Shown here: piece by piece, positions 51,331 through 59,425 of the stretch
Layout of the letters: each line of letters opens with the position of its first letter
How positions within the stretch are numbered: position 1 is the first letter of the stretch
NCBI GenBank assembly: GCA_964344935.1
Contig: CAYFPL010000004.1
Location: 310,001-374,000 of the forward strand
DNA from: GCA-2731375 sp964344935
GTDB lineage: Bacteria > Pseudomonadota > Alphaproteobacteria > GCA-2731375
DNA: 64,000 nt
Reading direction: 5' to 3'
The notes under the pieces: model-generated
Told to the model about the DNA's origin: nothing
Database searches by the model: none
Seen by the model: the letters and a program-made list of their open reading frames with translations, nothing else
Position numbers and translations under genes: made by a program

Positions 51331-53046
51331 TCATTTCGTCTTGTCCGGGGTGGGCACGAGATTGGCCACCGGGTCCCCGTTCACAGTCAGTTGGCCATCG
51401 GGGCGGGCAGCGATGGCGAACAATTGGCCGCGCCCGCCTTCGATGGCTTGACCCTTCTTTGCAAATTCTGCGATTGGAGGCGCGTCTTTCAGATTCAGTG
51501 CGGTCAATAGTTTTTCGAGGCCGCGTATCCGCAAATCACCACCACCGACGAAACCCGCCTTGGCATCTGCGTCCGCCAGCAAGGTCATGGCCAAGGCGAT
51601 GTCGTATTCGCCAGCCTTTATGCTGGCCTGCTTCAGACGTAGCACGGTCGCGGCGGCGCTAAAGTCTCGGCGCAGTTTCTGGAACACTTCCGGACCTGAA
51701 CTGACTTGTCCCAGGAGGGCCGCTTCAATTGCTGCCGTGGCGCCCACGTTGATCACGGTCTCCAACGGCAGATTCTCCAATCTGAGGTTAATGTCAATGT
51801 CGCGTGGTAGTAGCGCTTCCGGTGCATTCTGTCCGCTGCCGCTCAATCCGTTTTGCCGGATATTGAAATCGATGTTCATCAGTTTTTCGCCGACAACCGC
51901 GAATTCCAATCCGTACCGGGCATCGTCTAGGCGGAAGTCGCCTTGTTGTAGACTTTCGGCGTTTAGGCCTTTGATCACGGTGGCGAAGCTTAGACCGCCA
52001 CCGGTATCCATCACCTTCTGCAAGGCCAAAGTTCCGCCAGACGTCTCGTCTCCAGCGTTTTTGGTACCTATCACAGCACCCTTTTCTGGCAAGCCTACGC
52101 CATTTATCTGTAGCGTCATGGAAGCCTCTTGCAGCCGCAAACGACCGTCTTTTCCATCGCTGACGTCAACGCCGGTGATGGCCAGGCGCACCGGTCCGGT
52201 CCACTGCCCCGCCTTCTCCTTCACCTCGGCCTTGACCAGGATCTCGCCGATGCGGGCCCGCTCGGTGCCATCGTCAAGAAGGAAGGCCATCGTCCCCAGC
52301 CGGAATTCGAACTCCGTGCTGTACTGTAATTGCCGGTCCCAGGTCAGGCGCGCCACCCTTTCGGCGACGGTGATCCGGCCATTGTTGCCATGCCGATCGC
52401 TAAAGGGTATTTCGCCCGGCAAGGTGATGTTGACGGTGTCAAAACGGTCGGTGCTGCGCTGAATATCGACCAGTACATCGCCGAATTCGTAAATATCGCC
52501 TTGCACTGAGGTGACCCGCACATCGGGCACCGTGACTCTTATTGTGCCGTCAACTTTCTGCGATTGCAGTGGCCCGTGGTGCAACCTACCTTCCGGCCCG
52601 ATCTCTTTCTGGATCTGCGCAATCACGTCCTCCACCGCCGCTTCCATCGCTTCCAGTTCGGTCATCTGGGAGCGGGGCTTGCGAGTTTCGCCACTCTTAT
52701 CCGACTGCGCCTTTTCCGAAGATTTTGCCGCCTTGGGTTTCGGCTGCAATGCCTCGGCCAATCTTCGGCCTGGTTCATAACCTTGTTCCGCCGACTGGCG
52801 TGCCCATTCAAGAGCTTTCGCCGGGTCCTGCGCCACCCCCTGGCCCTTACGATACATGACGGCAATGCTGTATTGGGCCCGTGCGTCGCCTTTCTGGGCC
52901 AGGTCCCGCCAGATTTCGATGGCGCCTGCGTAATCGCCTAGGGAATAGAGGCGCTGAGCGTATTGGAAATCGCTGGCGTCCGCCGGCTCCCACGGCATCA
53001 AGGCCATCGTCGTCGCAAGCAGCGCTGCCAGGGCGGTATTCTTCAT
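51331..53046 (-). CDS. Exported Sel1-repeat protein with large unknown C-terminal domain
   Basis: A 571-residue protein with a signal peptide (ALAALLATTMALMPWEPADA). Residues 27-95 are Sel1-type repeats (DYAGAIEIWRDLAQKGDARAQY, AVMYRKGQGVAQDPAKALEWARQSAEQGY). A Lys-rich linker (KPKAAKSSEKAQ) follows, then about 450 residues of beta-rich sequence with repeated strands that may resemble DUF945/DUF2125-type periplasmic domains. This family link is uncertain. It lies 71 bases from the antiporter start on the same strand, and downstream of the kinase-like gene. Confidence 0.75.
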   Translation of the reverse strand: MKNTALAALLATTMALMPWEPADASDFQYAQRLYSLGDYAGAIEIWRDLAQKGDARAQYSIAVMYRKGQGVAQDPAKALEWARQSAEQGYEPGRRLAEALQPKPKAAKSSEKAQSDKSGETRKPRSQMTELEAMEAAVEDVIAQIQKEIGPEGRLHHGPLQSQKVDGTIRVTVPDVRVTSVQGDIYEFGDVLVDIQRSTDRFDTVNITLPGEIPFSDRHGNNGRITVAERVARLTWDRQLQYSTEFEFRLGTMAFLLDDGTERARIGEILVKAEVKEKAGQWTGPVRLAITGVDVSDGKDGRLRLQEASMTLQINGVGLPEKGAVIGTKNAGDETSGGTLALQKVMDTGGGLSFATVIKGLNAESLQQGDFRLDDARYGLEFAVVGEKLMNIDFNIRQNGLSGSGQNAPEALLPRDIDINLRLENLPLETVINVGATAAIEAALLGQVSSGPEVFQKLRRDFSAAATVLRLKQASIKAGEYDIALAMTLLADADAKAGFVGGGDLRIRGLEKLLTALNLKDAPPIAEFAKKGQAIEGGRGQLFAIAARPDGQLTVNGDPVANLVPTPDKTK

Positions 53047-53112
53047 GGCACGGTGTCCCACGTATCCTGCCGTGATCATAGCCAACACTGGCTCAAGCTG
53101 CAGAATTTTTCC

Positions 53113-54495
53113 TTATTGCAGGCGGTCGGCGGGCAGCTTCATGATGATGTGAATTTCGTCCGGTTTGGGGCCTCCGACGTCCAGGCTACCGCCATGTAGC
53201 AAGATGAGGCGGCGCGCGATCGGCAAGCCATAGCCCACACCCAGACGTTCGGAACTATCCCCGCCGGGCGTCTCACTGAAAGGTTCCATGGCCATTGCCA
53301 GGCGCTGAGGCGATACCCGGCTGCCTCTGGCCCGAAGTAGCAAGAGAATTTCGCCGGCCGCGGTTCTTGATAACTGAACATGAAGACGGCCGCCGCCACT
53401 GACCAAGACGATCGCATTGGAAAGGAGCGCAATGACGATCTGCTGCAGGCGGCTTTTGTCGGCGCGGACTGTCATGACGTCCTTGGGCAGGTTGACCGAG
53501 ATGTCGACCTTGCGCGCCTGGGCCAGGCCGATCGTGGCTTCCCGGCTGTTGCCGACAAGTTCGTTCAGGTCGATGTCTACCTCACTCAGTTCCAGATCGC
53601 CGGTCTGAACCCGGGCCAGATCCATGACTTCGTCGATGATGCCGAGGAGATGCATGCCGCTGCTTTCGATATCCGAGGCGCAGGAACGGTAGCGATCGTC
53701 CGACAGCTTGCCCATCAGTTCGCGGCTGATGATTTGCGCGAAGCCGATTATGGCATTGAGGGGTAGCCTGATCTCGCCGCAAATGGCGGCAATGGAACGT
53801 CCCTTGGCCATGGCAGTCTGATCGACCAGATTGCGGGTTCTTGCCAAATTCTGCGCTGTATCCCAGTGGCGCGCGGTTTCCGCGTGCAGGCTGTCTCGTG
53901 AACGCTGGAATTGCTCCAAATAGGCCCGCGCCATGATCAATGCCGAGAGAGCCGCCGTGATGACGGCAAACAGAAAGGGCCCGGCGAGCTGCTGATCCGA
54001 TAGCTGGCGCGGCAGTTCATGGCCACTGCCGAATTGCAGGACCAGCAAGCCGTAACCGGCCGCAAGCGTGGACAGACCTGCGATTTGCCCCAGCTTGTTC
54101 AGGAAAAACAGGCAGAACAAAGGAATGACGATTGAGAATGGTAAAGCCGGTGACAGGTAACCACCGAAGTAATACACCGCGATGATCACCATGACGTTCA
54201 GGATCAGTACCGAGATGCAAGACAGCAGCTCAATAGTACCTAAAAGCCGGAACAGAAGTGGTTGCGCAAGAAGCGAGGTCGTCAAAGCCAAAAACACCCA
54301 GAATGCAGGTGCTGGCTGCTCCACCATTGTGTAGAGCCACATCGCGAAGCCGGCGGCCAACAGGCCCCAGATCAGATGGCAGGCGATGAACCAGAAATGT
54401 AGCCGAATGGTACTGTCGTCCGCGCGCAGTTGCATAGGAACCACAATGTCCGACGGGCGGCCCGGGTACGGCTGTATTATCGCGGTGTCTGTCAT
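53113..54495 (-). CDS. Histidine-kinase-like membrane protein without phosphoacceptor His
   Basis: A 460-residue protein with six or so membrane helices in residues 34-195, then a HisKA-like and GHKL-like region. The H-box reads CGEIRLPLNAIIGFAQI: Gly240 replaces the phosphoacceptor His. An N-box Asn is retained (LLSNA, Asn360), and a G2-like GYGLPIARRL (421-430) is present. The G1 motif DxGxG is lost: ARGSRV at 389-394. It therefore cannot autophosphorylate in the usual way and may be a signalling or scaffold pseudokinase. No response regulator gene is adjacent. Confidence 0.85.
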   Translation of the reverse strand: MTDTAIIQPYPGRPSDIVVPMQLRADDSTIRLHFWFIACHLIWGLLAAGFAMWLYTMVEQPAPAFWVFLALTTSLLAQPLLFRLLGTIELLSCISVLILNVMVIIAVYYFGGYLSPALPFSIVIPLFCLFFLNKLGQIAGLSTLAAGYGLLVLQFGSGHELPRQLSDQQLAGPFLFAVITAALSALIMARAYLEQFQRSRDSLHAETARHWDTAQNLARTRNLVDQTAMAKGRSIAAICGEIRLPLNAIIGFAQIISRELMGKLSDDRYRSCASDIESSGMHLLGIIDEVMDLARVQTGDLELSEVDIDLNELVGNSREATIGLAQARKVDISVNLPKDVMTVRADKSRLQQIVIALLSNAIVLVSGGGRLHVQLSRTAAGEILLLLRARGSRVSPQRLAMAMEPFSETPGGDSSERLGVGYGLPIARRLILLHGGSLDVGGPKPDEIHIIMKLPADRLQ

Positions 54496-54793
54496 CGGAA
54501 TTCGCCGTTTTGTTGTGCCTCTGTGGCCAACCCTAGCGGGCAATGCTTTCCAAGTAATTAGCGAGTGTTACCAATGTGTTACAGGTAGACGCGAGCTCCA
54601 AAATCCCAGTTTGAAACGAACGCTTCGCAGTCGTTGTTCCGTTTTGGGAGTCCGCTGGATGATGCGACGAAAAAACGACAGTTAACCGCCGTTTACCATG
54701 TTGGCATGATTGGCGCGGTTCTTGCATGTTTATAGGTGTTGATGTCAACAACCGTTTGTAAAAGTTGCCATGGCGCTACGCGCAAGGAAGAAG

Positions 54794-54916
54794 ATGAAAG
54801 AGAACAACATGGAAATTAGCGATACGAATCCGTCTCGGATGCCGTCAATCTGGGTCGTCGCCGGTTGGCTGGTTTTGGCTGGCATCCTTGTCTATCTGTT
54901 GCAGCATCTGGCCTGA
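54794..54916 (+). CDS. Single-helix small membrane protein, 40 residues
   Basis: A 40-residue open frame with a very good ribosome site (AAGGAAGAAG directly before ATG 54794). The sequence has a polar N-terminus (MKENNMEISDTNPSRMPS) and one hydrophobic helix (about 19-37, IWVVAGWLVLAGILVYLLQ). It lies divergent from the pseudokinase and its end overlaps the end of the convergent GT87-like gene. Small membrane proteins of this kind often regulate a larger partner; none is proven here. Alternative start: ATG 54809. Confidence 0.6.
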   Translation: MKENNMEISDTNPSRMPSIWVVAGWLVLAGILVYLLQHLA

Positions 54917-56148
54917 TAAAGGGCCCAAGCCAGCCCGCCGCCTAAGAAGAGCGGCCAAAGAGAAAACTGGCTGTATTTCGCCAACACCCAAAGGGCCACT
55001 GGTGCGACCCAAAGGGCAACAATAACAAAATTGGTTCCTCGGCTGGCATCGTCGCGATGCAGCCAGGCAATGGCGAATAAGAGCACCACCAAATCATAAA
55101 AAAACGCGTATGGCGTCGCCAGGAACGTTGCAAACAGCAACGCAGGCCCGCGCAGGGCCAAGTTCCCGGCGACGCGCCATACCAATATGACCGCTCCGGC
55201 CGCCACCACCGCGCAGATCGCCTGAGCGGTCATGGCAAAGCCGCTGTCTATGTCCCAAAGCCGAAAGGCCGCAAATACCGTGGGCATCTTTGCCCAACTT
55301 ACGCCGCCACCCTGCATCATGGTGGCCAGCTTGCCGGCATTGTCCATGAATGCCAGCCAGGGCGCATATCCAAACGCAGCCAAGCTCGCCAAAGAAACTA
55401 AGGCCGCGCTGATCAAGGCAGCCGCAATGGTCTGCCAGGCCCTGGCGGCCAACAAGGCGAACGGCAACAGCATGGCGAATTGCGGCTTGTAGACCAGCAG
55501 TCCAAAGAGGACGCCGGCGAACCTCGGGTGCTGATCGAGGATAGTCAGACCGCCCCCCAGGAGCGCCGCGCTTAACGCGCCGTTCTGGCCGGCCAGCATG
55601 TTGGTGATGGTCGCTGGGAAAACCAAGGCGGCGAGATACTTGAACCCAGTTCCAGGCAGCGCGCGGACGGCCGCGAGCAGCAGCCCCAGCTGTCCTAGGA
55701 CCCAGACCGCAAAGGCTGGCAAATAGGGCAGATGAGCCAACAGCGCGATGAATAACAAGATGGGTGGGGGATAATGCCAGGGCAACGGATTGATCGATCC
55801 GGAGATCAAGGACGCTTGCGCTGCACCGAATGCGGACCAGTCGAACAAAACAACCGCCCGGTCCGACATGGCCAGGTGGGCGGCGGCGTAAAAGCTTATG
55901 AAATCCGCGCCAGGATTTGCGCTGTGAAGGCGATCAGCAATAAATACAATGATACCGAGTACTGCAAAACCTCCAACCAACTGCATCCAAAGCAGGCGCA
56001 CGGCGATCGGAAGCAAGCGGAGGCGTTCATTATCCCCAGAATTCTGCACTTTTTTGGTCAAATGAATCTGCGAATGCCTCCCATTCTCATGGAAACTGAC
56101 CCTGCGTCGGAAATGTAATGAATTCAATAGCGTTAATGCCGATTTCAC
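54892..56148 (-). CDS. GT87/DUF2029-like integral membrane protein
   Basis: A protein of about 418 residues with around ten membrane helices after a polar N-terminus of about 45 residues. NPGADFISFYAAAHLAMS and ALFDWSAFGAAQ-like segment (VLFDWSAFGAAQASL), WHYPPPILL and VYKPQFAML match the GT87 (mannosyl/arabinosyl transferase-like) family, with the Asp in PGADF and YKPQ typical. It would use a polyprenyl-phosphate sugar in the membrane. Start is uncertain because the first 50 residues are not family-like. Convergent with the small peptide gene. Confidence 0.8.
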   Translation of the reverse strand: MKSALTLLNSLHFRRRVSFHENGRHSQIHLTKKVQNSGDNERLRLLPIAVRLLWMQLVGGFAVLGIIVFIADRLHSANPGADFISFYAAAHLAMSDRAVVLFDWSAFGAAQASLISGSINPLPWHYPPPILLFIALLAHLPYLPAFAVWVLGQLGLLLAAVRALPGTGFKYLAALVFPATITNMLAGQNGALSAALLGGGLTILDQHPRFAGVLFGLLVYKPQFAMLLPFALLAARAWQTIAAALISAALVSLASLAAFGYAPWLAFMDNAGKLATMMQGGGVSWAKMPTVFAAFRLWDIDSGFAMTAQAICAVVAAGAVILVWRVAGNLALRGPALLFATFLATPYAFFYDLVVLLFAIAWLHRDDASRGTNFVIVALWVAPVALWVLAKYSQFSLWPLFLGGGLAWALYQARCCNR

Positions 56149-56211
56149 CTTTGATCGCTAGTCTAACGTTGGATCGACACGTCAATCCCTTAAAAACGTA
56201 ATGTGGCCGGA

Positions 56212-57864
56212 ATGAGTAATAGCGAAAATTCGGGGGCGGATTTAAAGCGCGAACGCGATCGCTTCGTCGCCTTCGCGTTTTCAGCCGCCGATGCATTTGT
56301 CGAACTGGACAAGGAAAGGCAGGTTCGTTACGCCACTGGCGCCATCAGATCCATGATCGGTGCCGATGCCAAGAACTTGCTTGGGCGGGATTTTCTTGAC
56401 CTGCTCGCACCGGATGATCGCGCAACGATGCAGGCATGCTGGGACCTCGCGGTCAAACAAGGCCGGTTCGGTCCTTTGCATTTGCATGCCCTATCGCAGG
56501 CTAATGAACCGACACGTATCGAACTGCGAGGCACCTATCTGTCGATCAATGGCGGCGGCCTCTATCTTTCCATCAACCGGATTGTCGACGGTCGCACCGC
56601 CATGAGCGACCTCATGGACAAGGAAGGTTTCTCGCATGCGGCGCAGGACGCCTTGAAGGCGGCGCAAAGCGGCGATCATCCCGCCATTCTGACCCTGCTG
56701 GATCTAGAGGGCCTGGACAAGGTCATGGCCCGTATGGACGAGGTCGATGCGGTTGATCTGATGACAGACATCAACGTCAATATCAAGGCGCGATCCATTT
56801 CCGGCGACGCGGCCGGCCAATTGGACAACGAGCATTTTGGCGTCGTGCATGATCCAGATGTAGATATTCCCTCCCTGGAAGATGCAATTAGCGCTCGCGC
56901 CCGGAAAGCAGATCCAAAAGGGCAGGGGATCAAGGTACAGTCCGCCTCCATCGATTTGGAAGGCGAAGAGCTGTCGGATTTTGATGACGCCAAGGCGTTG
57001 TTGTACACGATCAACAGATTTTCCGCCGAACGTGGCTCGTTCACAATCAAGGACCTGCAGCAAGGCTACAAAATGATGCTGAAGGACACCCGAGCGAAAA
57101 TCGCGGTGTTCAAGAATACTGTCGTGACTGGCGACTTCAGCACTTATTATCAACCGATCGTCGATCTGAGAAACCGGGACGTTCACCATTATGAGGCTTT
57201 GTTGCGACTGAATGGTGCAGGTCCGGAAGACTCCCCTTATGAATTTATAACGTTCGCCGAAGACACGGGGGTGATTACCGAACTCGATCTTGCCATTTGC
57301 GGGCGCGTCATGAGACACCTCGAAAAAATCAAGAAGCAAGGCCGGGAACTCTCCGTTGCTGTCAATCTGTCCGGGCGGTCACTGGAATCGCCCGTGTTCC
57401 TAGATAAGCTTCTGCAATTGCTCGGCCATTTTTCGCCGCCGCGCAGTTGGCTGCAGTTCGAGGTTACGGAATCGTCGGTGATCAACGATCTGGAAGCCAC
57501 CAACAATTATCTCGGATCCCTCCGCGACATGGGCCACGCGGTCTGTCTGGACGATTTCGGATCCGGGTCGGCGGCCTTTCAATATTTGAACGCATTGGAC
57601 GTTGATTGCGTCAAGATCGATGGTGCTTATGTGCAGCAGGCACAGAATTCGGCCAAGGGCAAGGCTTTCATCCGCTCCATCGTTATGTTGTGCCGGGACC
57701 TCGGTATCGATACCGTCGGCGAGATGGTGGAAACGGAAGAATCGTCGAGCTTTTTGCGTGAAGTCGGCGTCCGGTATGGACAAGGTTACCTGTTCGGCAA
57801 ACCAACCAGGGATATAACCGGCTGGCGCCCGGCCAACGTGAAACGGTCCGCTGCCGGTAGTTGA
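56212..57864 (+). CDS. PAS / degenerate GGDEF / EAL c-di-GMP phosphodiesterase
   Basis: A 550-residue cytoplasmic protein. A PAS-like domain spans about 16-125. Residues 155-270 look like a GGDEF domain whose signature has become LDNEHFG (205-210), so it should not make c-di-GMP. The EAL domain (300-540) keeps the motif Glu328 (YEALL), Asn385 (NLSGRSL), Glu417 (FEVTE), Asp447/Asp448 (LDDFGSG), Lys468 (VKIDG), Glu504/Glu507 (GEMVE) and Gln524 (GQGYLFGKP). It is likely an active c-di-GMP phosphodiesterase. ATG 56212 preferred; GTG 56203 is possible. Confidence 0.9.
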   Translation: MSNSENSGADLKRERDRFVAFAFSAADAFVELDKERQVRYATGAIRSMIGADAKNLLGRDFLDLLAPDDRATMQACWDLAVKQGRFGPLHLHALSQANEPTRIELRGTYLSINGGGLYLSINRIVDGRTAMSDLMDKEGFSHAAQDALKAAQSGDHPAILTLLDLEGLDKVMARMDEVDAVDLMTDINVNIKARSISGDAAGQLDNEHFGVVHDPDVDIPSLEDAISARARKADPKGQGIKVQSASIDLEGEELSDFDDAKALLYTINRFSAERGSFTIKDLQQGYKMMLKDTRAKIAVFKNTVVTGDFSTYYQPIVDLRNRDVHHYEALLRLNGAGPEDSPYEFITFAEDTGVITELDLAICGRVMRHLEKIKKQGRELSVAVNLSGRSLESPVFLDKLLQLLGHFSPPRSWLQFEVTESSVINDLEATNNYLGSLRDMGHAVCLDDFGSGSAAFQYLNALDVDCVKIDGAYVQQAQNSAKGKAFIRSIVMLCRDLGIDTVGEMVETEESSSFLREVGVRYGQGYLFGKPTRDITGWRPANVKRSAAGS

Positions 57865-58051
57865 CGACGCCGGCTGCTTTGCCGCCGTCACTGTGGGACA
57901 CGAAATATCGCCCGCATGCGGCGCTGTCATTGCCATTTAATTTCGAACCTGTGAGAATGCCCGCTGTCTGTCGTGGGTAGGTCGACCCTGGGATTTGCTG
58001 GGTCACGGAACATGACGGTATTTTCGCCGGCGGGGCAGCGGATCGTTCGCT

Positions 58052-58402
58052 ATGGAATTGTTGGAAGAGGATGTGGGGGGTATCCGGGTAATCTGCCTGG
58101 CTGGCCGCATAGACCATTCAACTGTCCAGGAATTCCAGGATGCCTTGATGCCGCGTCTCGCGGATTGCCGCGAGGGCGGGGTATCGGTGGTGTTGGATAT
58201 GTCCGACGTGGAATACATCAGCAGCGTTGGACTGCGAATTTTGATGCTGGCTGCGAAGCAGTGCAAGGGTCAGAGCGGCAACATCGTGGTGGCTGCGCTT
58301 GGTCCGCAAATGCGCGAAATCTTTCAGATCAGCCGGTTTGATATGGTGTTTACCGTCTATGATGACCGCGCCGCCGCGTTGGCGGCACTGGGCGGGGGTT
58401 AG
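58052..58402 (+). CDS. STAS-domain anti-sigma factor antagonist
   Basis: A 116-residue SpoIIAA/RsbV-like protein. The phosphorylation site is in EYISSVGLRIL (Ser near 54/55), with the usual VVLDMSDV strand before it. In partner switching, the unphosphorylated form binds an anti-sigma kinase; a PP2C phosphatase restores it. The gene is followed by an MBL gene and by a CHASE2-PP2C phosphatase, a fitting partner. Confidence 0.9.
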   Translation: MELLEEDVGGIRVICLAGRIDHSTVQEFQDALMPRLADCREGGVSVVLDMSDVEYISSVGLRILMLAAKQCKGQSGNIVVAALGPQMREIFQISRFDMVFTVYDDRAAALAALGGG

Positions 58403-58468
58403 CGTTGATCTGCGATCACAATGGCGGCGTCCCGTCCCGGGCATGGACTTTCTGGCTGGGTTAGCGCC

Positions 58469-59425
58469 ATGATCTTACGGTTCTGGGGTACGCGCGGATC
58501 GTTGCCTACCGCATTGAGCGGTCAGGGGGTCCGCGACAAAGTGATTGCGGCCCTGCGCGCCGCTAATGGCCGTAAATTCACGACGGATGCCGAACTGGAC
58601 CAGTTTGTAGATGATGAACTGGAATTCGCCATCTCCCATGGTTTTGGCGGCAATTCGTCCTGTGTCGAAATTGTCGGCGGCGAGAACGCGATGATCTGCG
58701 ACATGGGATCTGGCCTGCGGGAACTGGGCCAAAAGGCGTTGGCGGACTACGGTCCCGAGACCGCGCGCCGCTATGACATATTTCTCTCCCACGTCCATTG
58801 GGATCACATAATGGGCATGCCGTTCTTTGCGCCGGCCTACATTCCGGGCAACGAAATCCACATTCATGGCTGCCATGAGGTTATGGAAGTGGCCATGCAC
58901 CGCCAGCAATCGGCCCCTTGTTTTCCGGTAGACTGGGATCAAATGGGCGCGGATTTTGTTTTTGACGTCCTCACACCTGGGCGGACATACGACATTGCCG
59001 GCTTTGAGGTCAGTGCCATCAAGCAGAACCATGCCGGTGATTCATACGGATACAGTTTTGCCCAGAACGGCAAGCGGGTGGTCTATTCCACCGACGGCGA
59101 GCATACTCAGGAATCAGAGGCGGAAACCCAGGCCTATGTGGATTTCCTGAAGGGCGCTGATCTGTTGATTTTCGATGCCATGTATTCCATGGCCGAAATG
59201 GTTTCCGTCAAGCAGGACTGGGGCCACTCCTCAAACATCGTCGGCGTAGACCTGTGCCATCGGGCCGGCGTGGCACACTACTGCATGTTTCACCACGAAC
59301 CGATCTATGACGATTTTGCGCTGCAAAAGATCCTCGACGAAACCATCCGTTACGAGCAAATCATGAACACCGGCGCGCCGCTGCATGTGTCCATGGCCTA
59401 TGACGGCCTGGAAATTGAGCTCTAG
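58469..59425 (+). CDS. MBL-fold metallo-hydrolase (PDE-like)
   Basis: A 318-residue protein with the metal motif HVHWDHIMGMP (about 110-120), the second His in KQNHAGDSYGYSF, an Asp in YSTDGEH, and a last His in FHHEPIYDD. Its start MILRFWGTRGSLP is shared with cyclic-nucleotide-phosphodiesterase-like MBL proteins, but activity is unproven. It follows the STAS gene and overlaps the start of the CHASE2-PP2C gene, so the three act together. ATG 58469 preferred. Confidence 0.87.
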   Translation: MILRFWGTRGSLPTALSGQGVRDKVIAALRAANGRKFTTDAELDQFVDDELEFAISHGFGGNSSCVEIVGGENAMICDMGSGLRELGQKALADYGPETARRYDIFLSHVHWDHIMGMPFFAPAYIPGNEIHIHGCHEVMEVAMHRQQSAPCFPVDWDQMGADFVFDVLTPGRTYDIAGFEVSAIKQNHAGDSYGYSFAQNGKRVVYSTDGEHTQESEAETQAYVDFLKGADLLIFDAMYSMAEMVSVKQDWGHSSNIVGVDLCHRAGVAHYCMFHHEPIYDDFALQKILDETIRYEQIMNTGAPLHVSMAYDGLEIEL

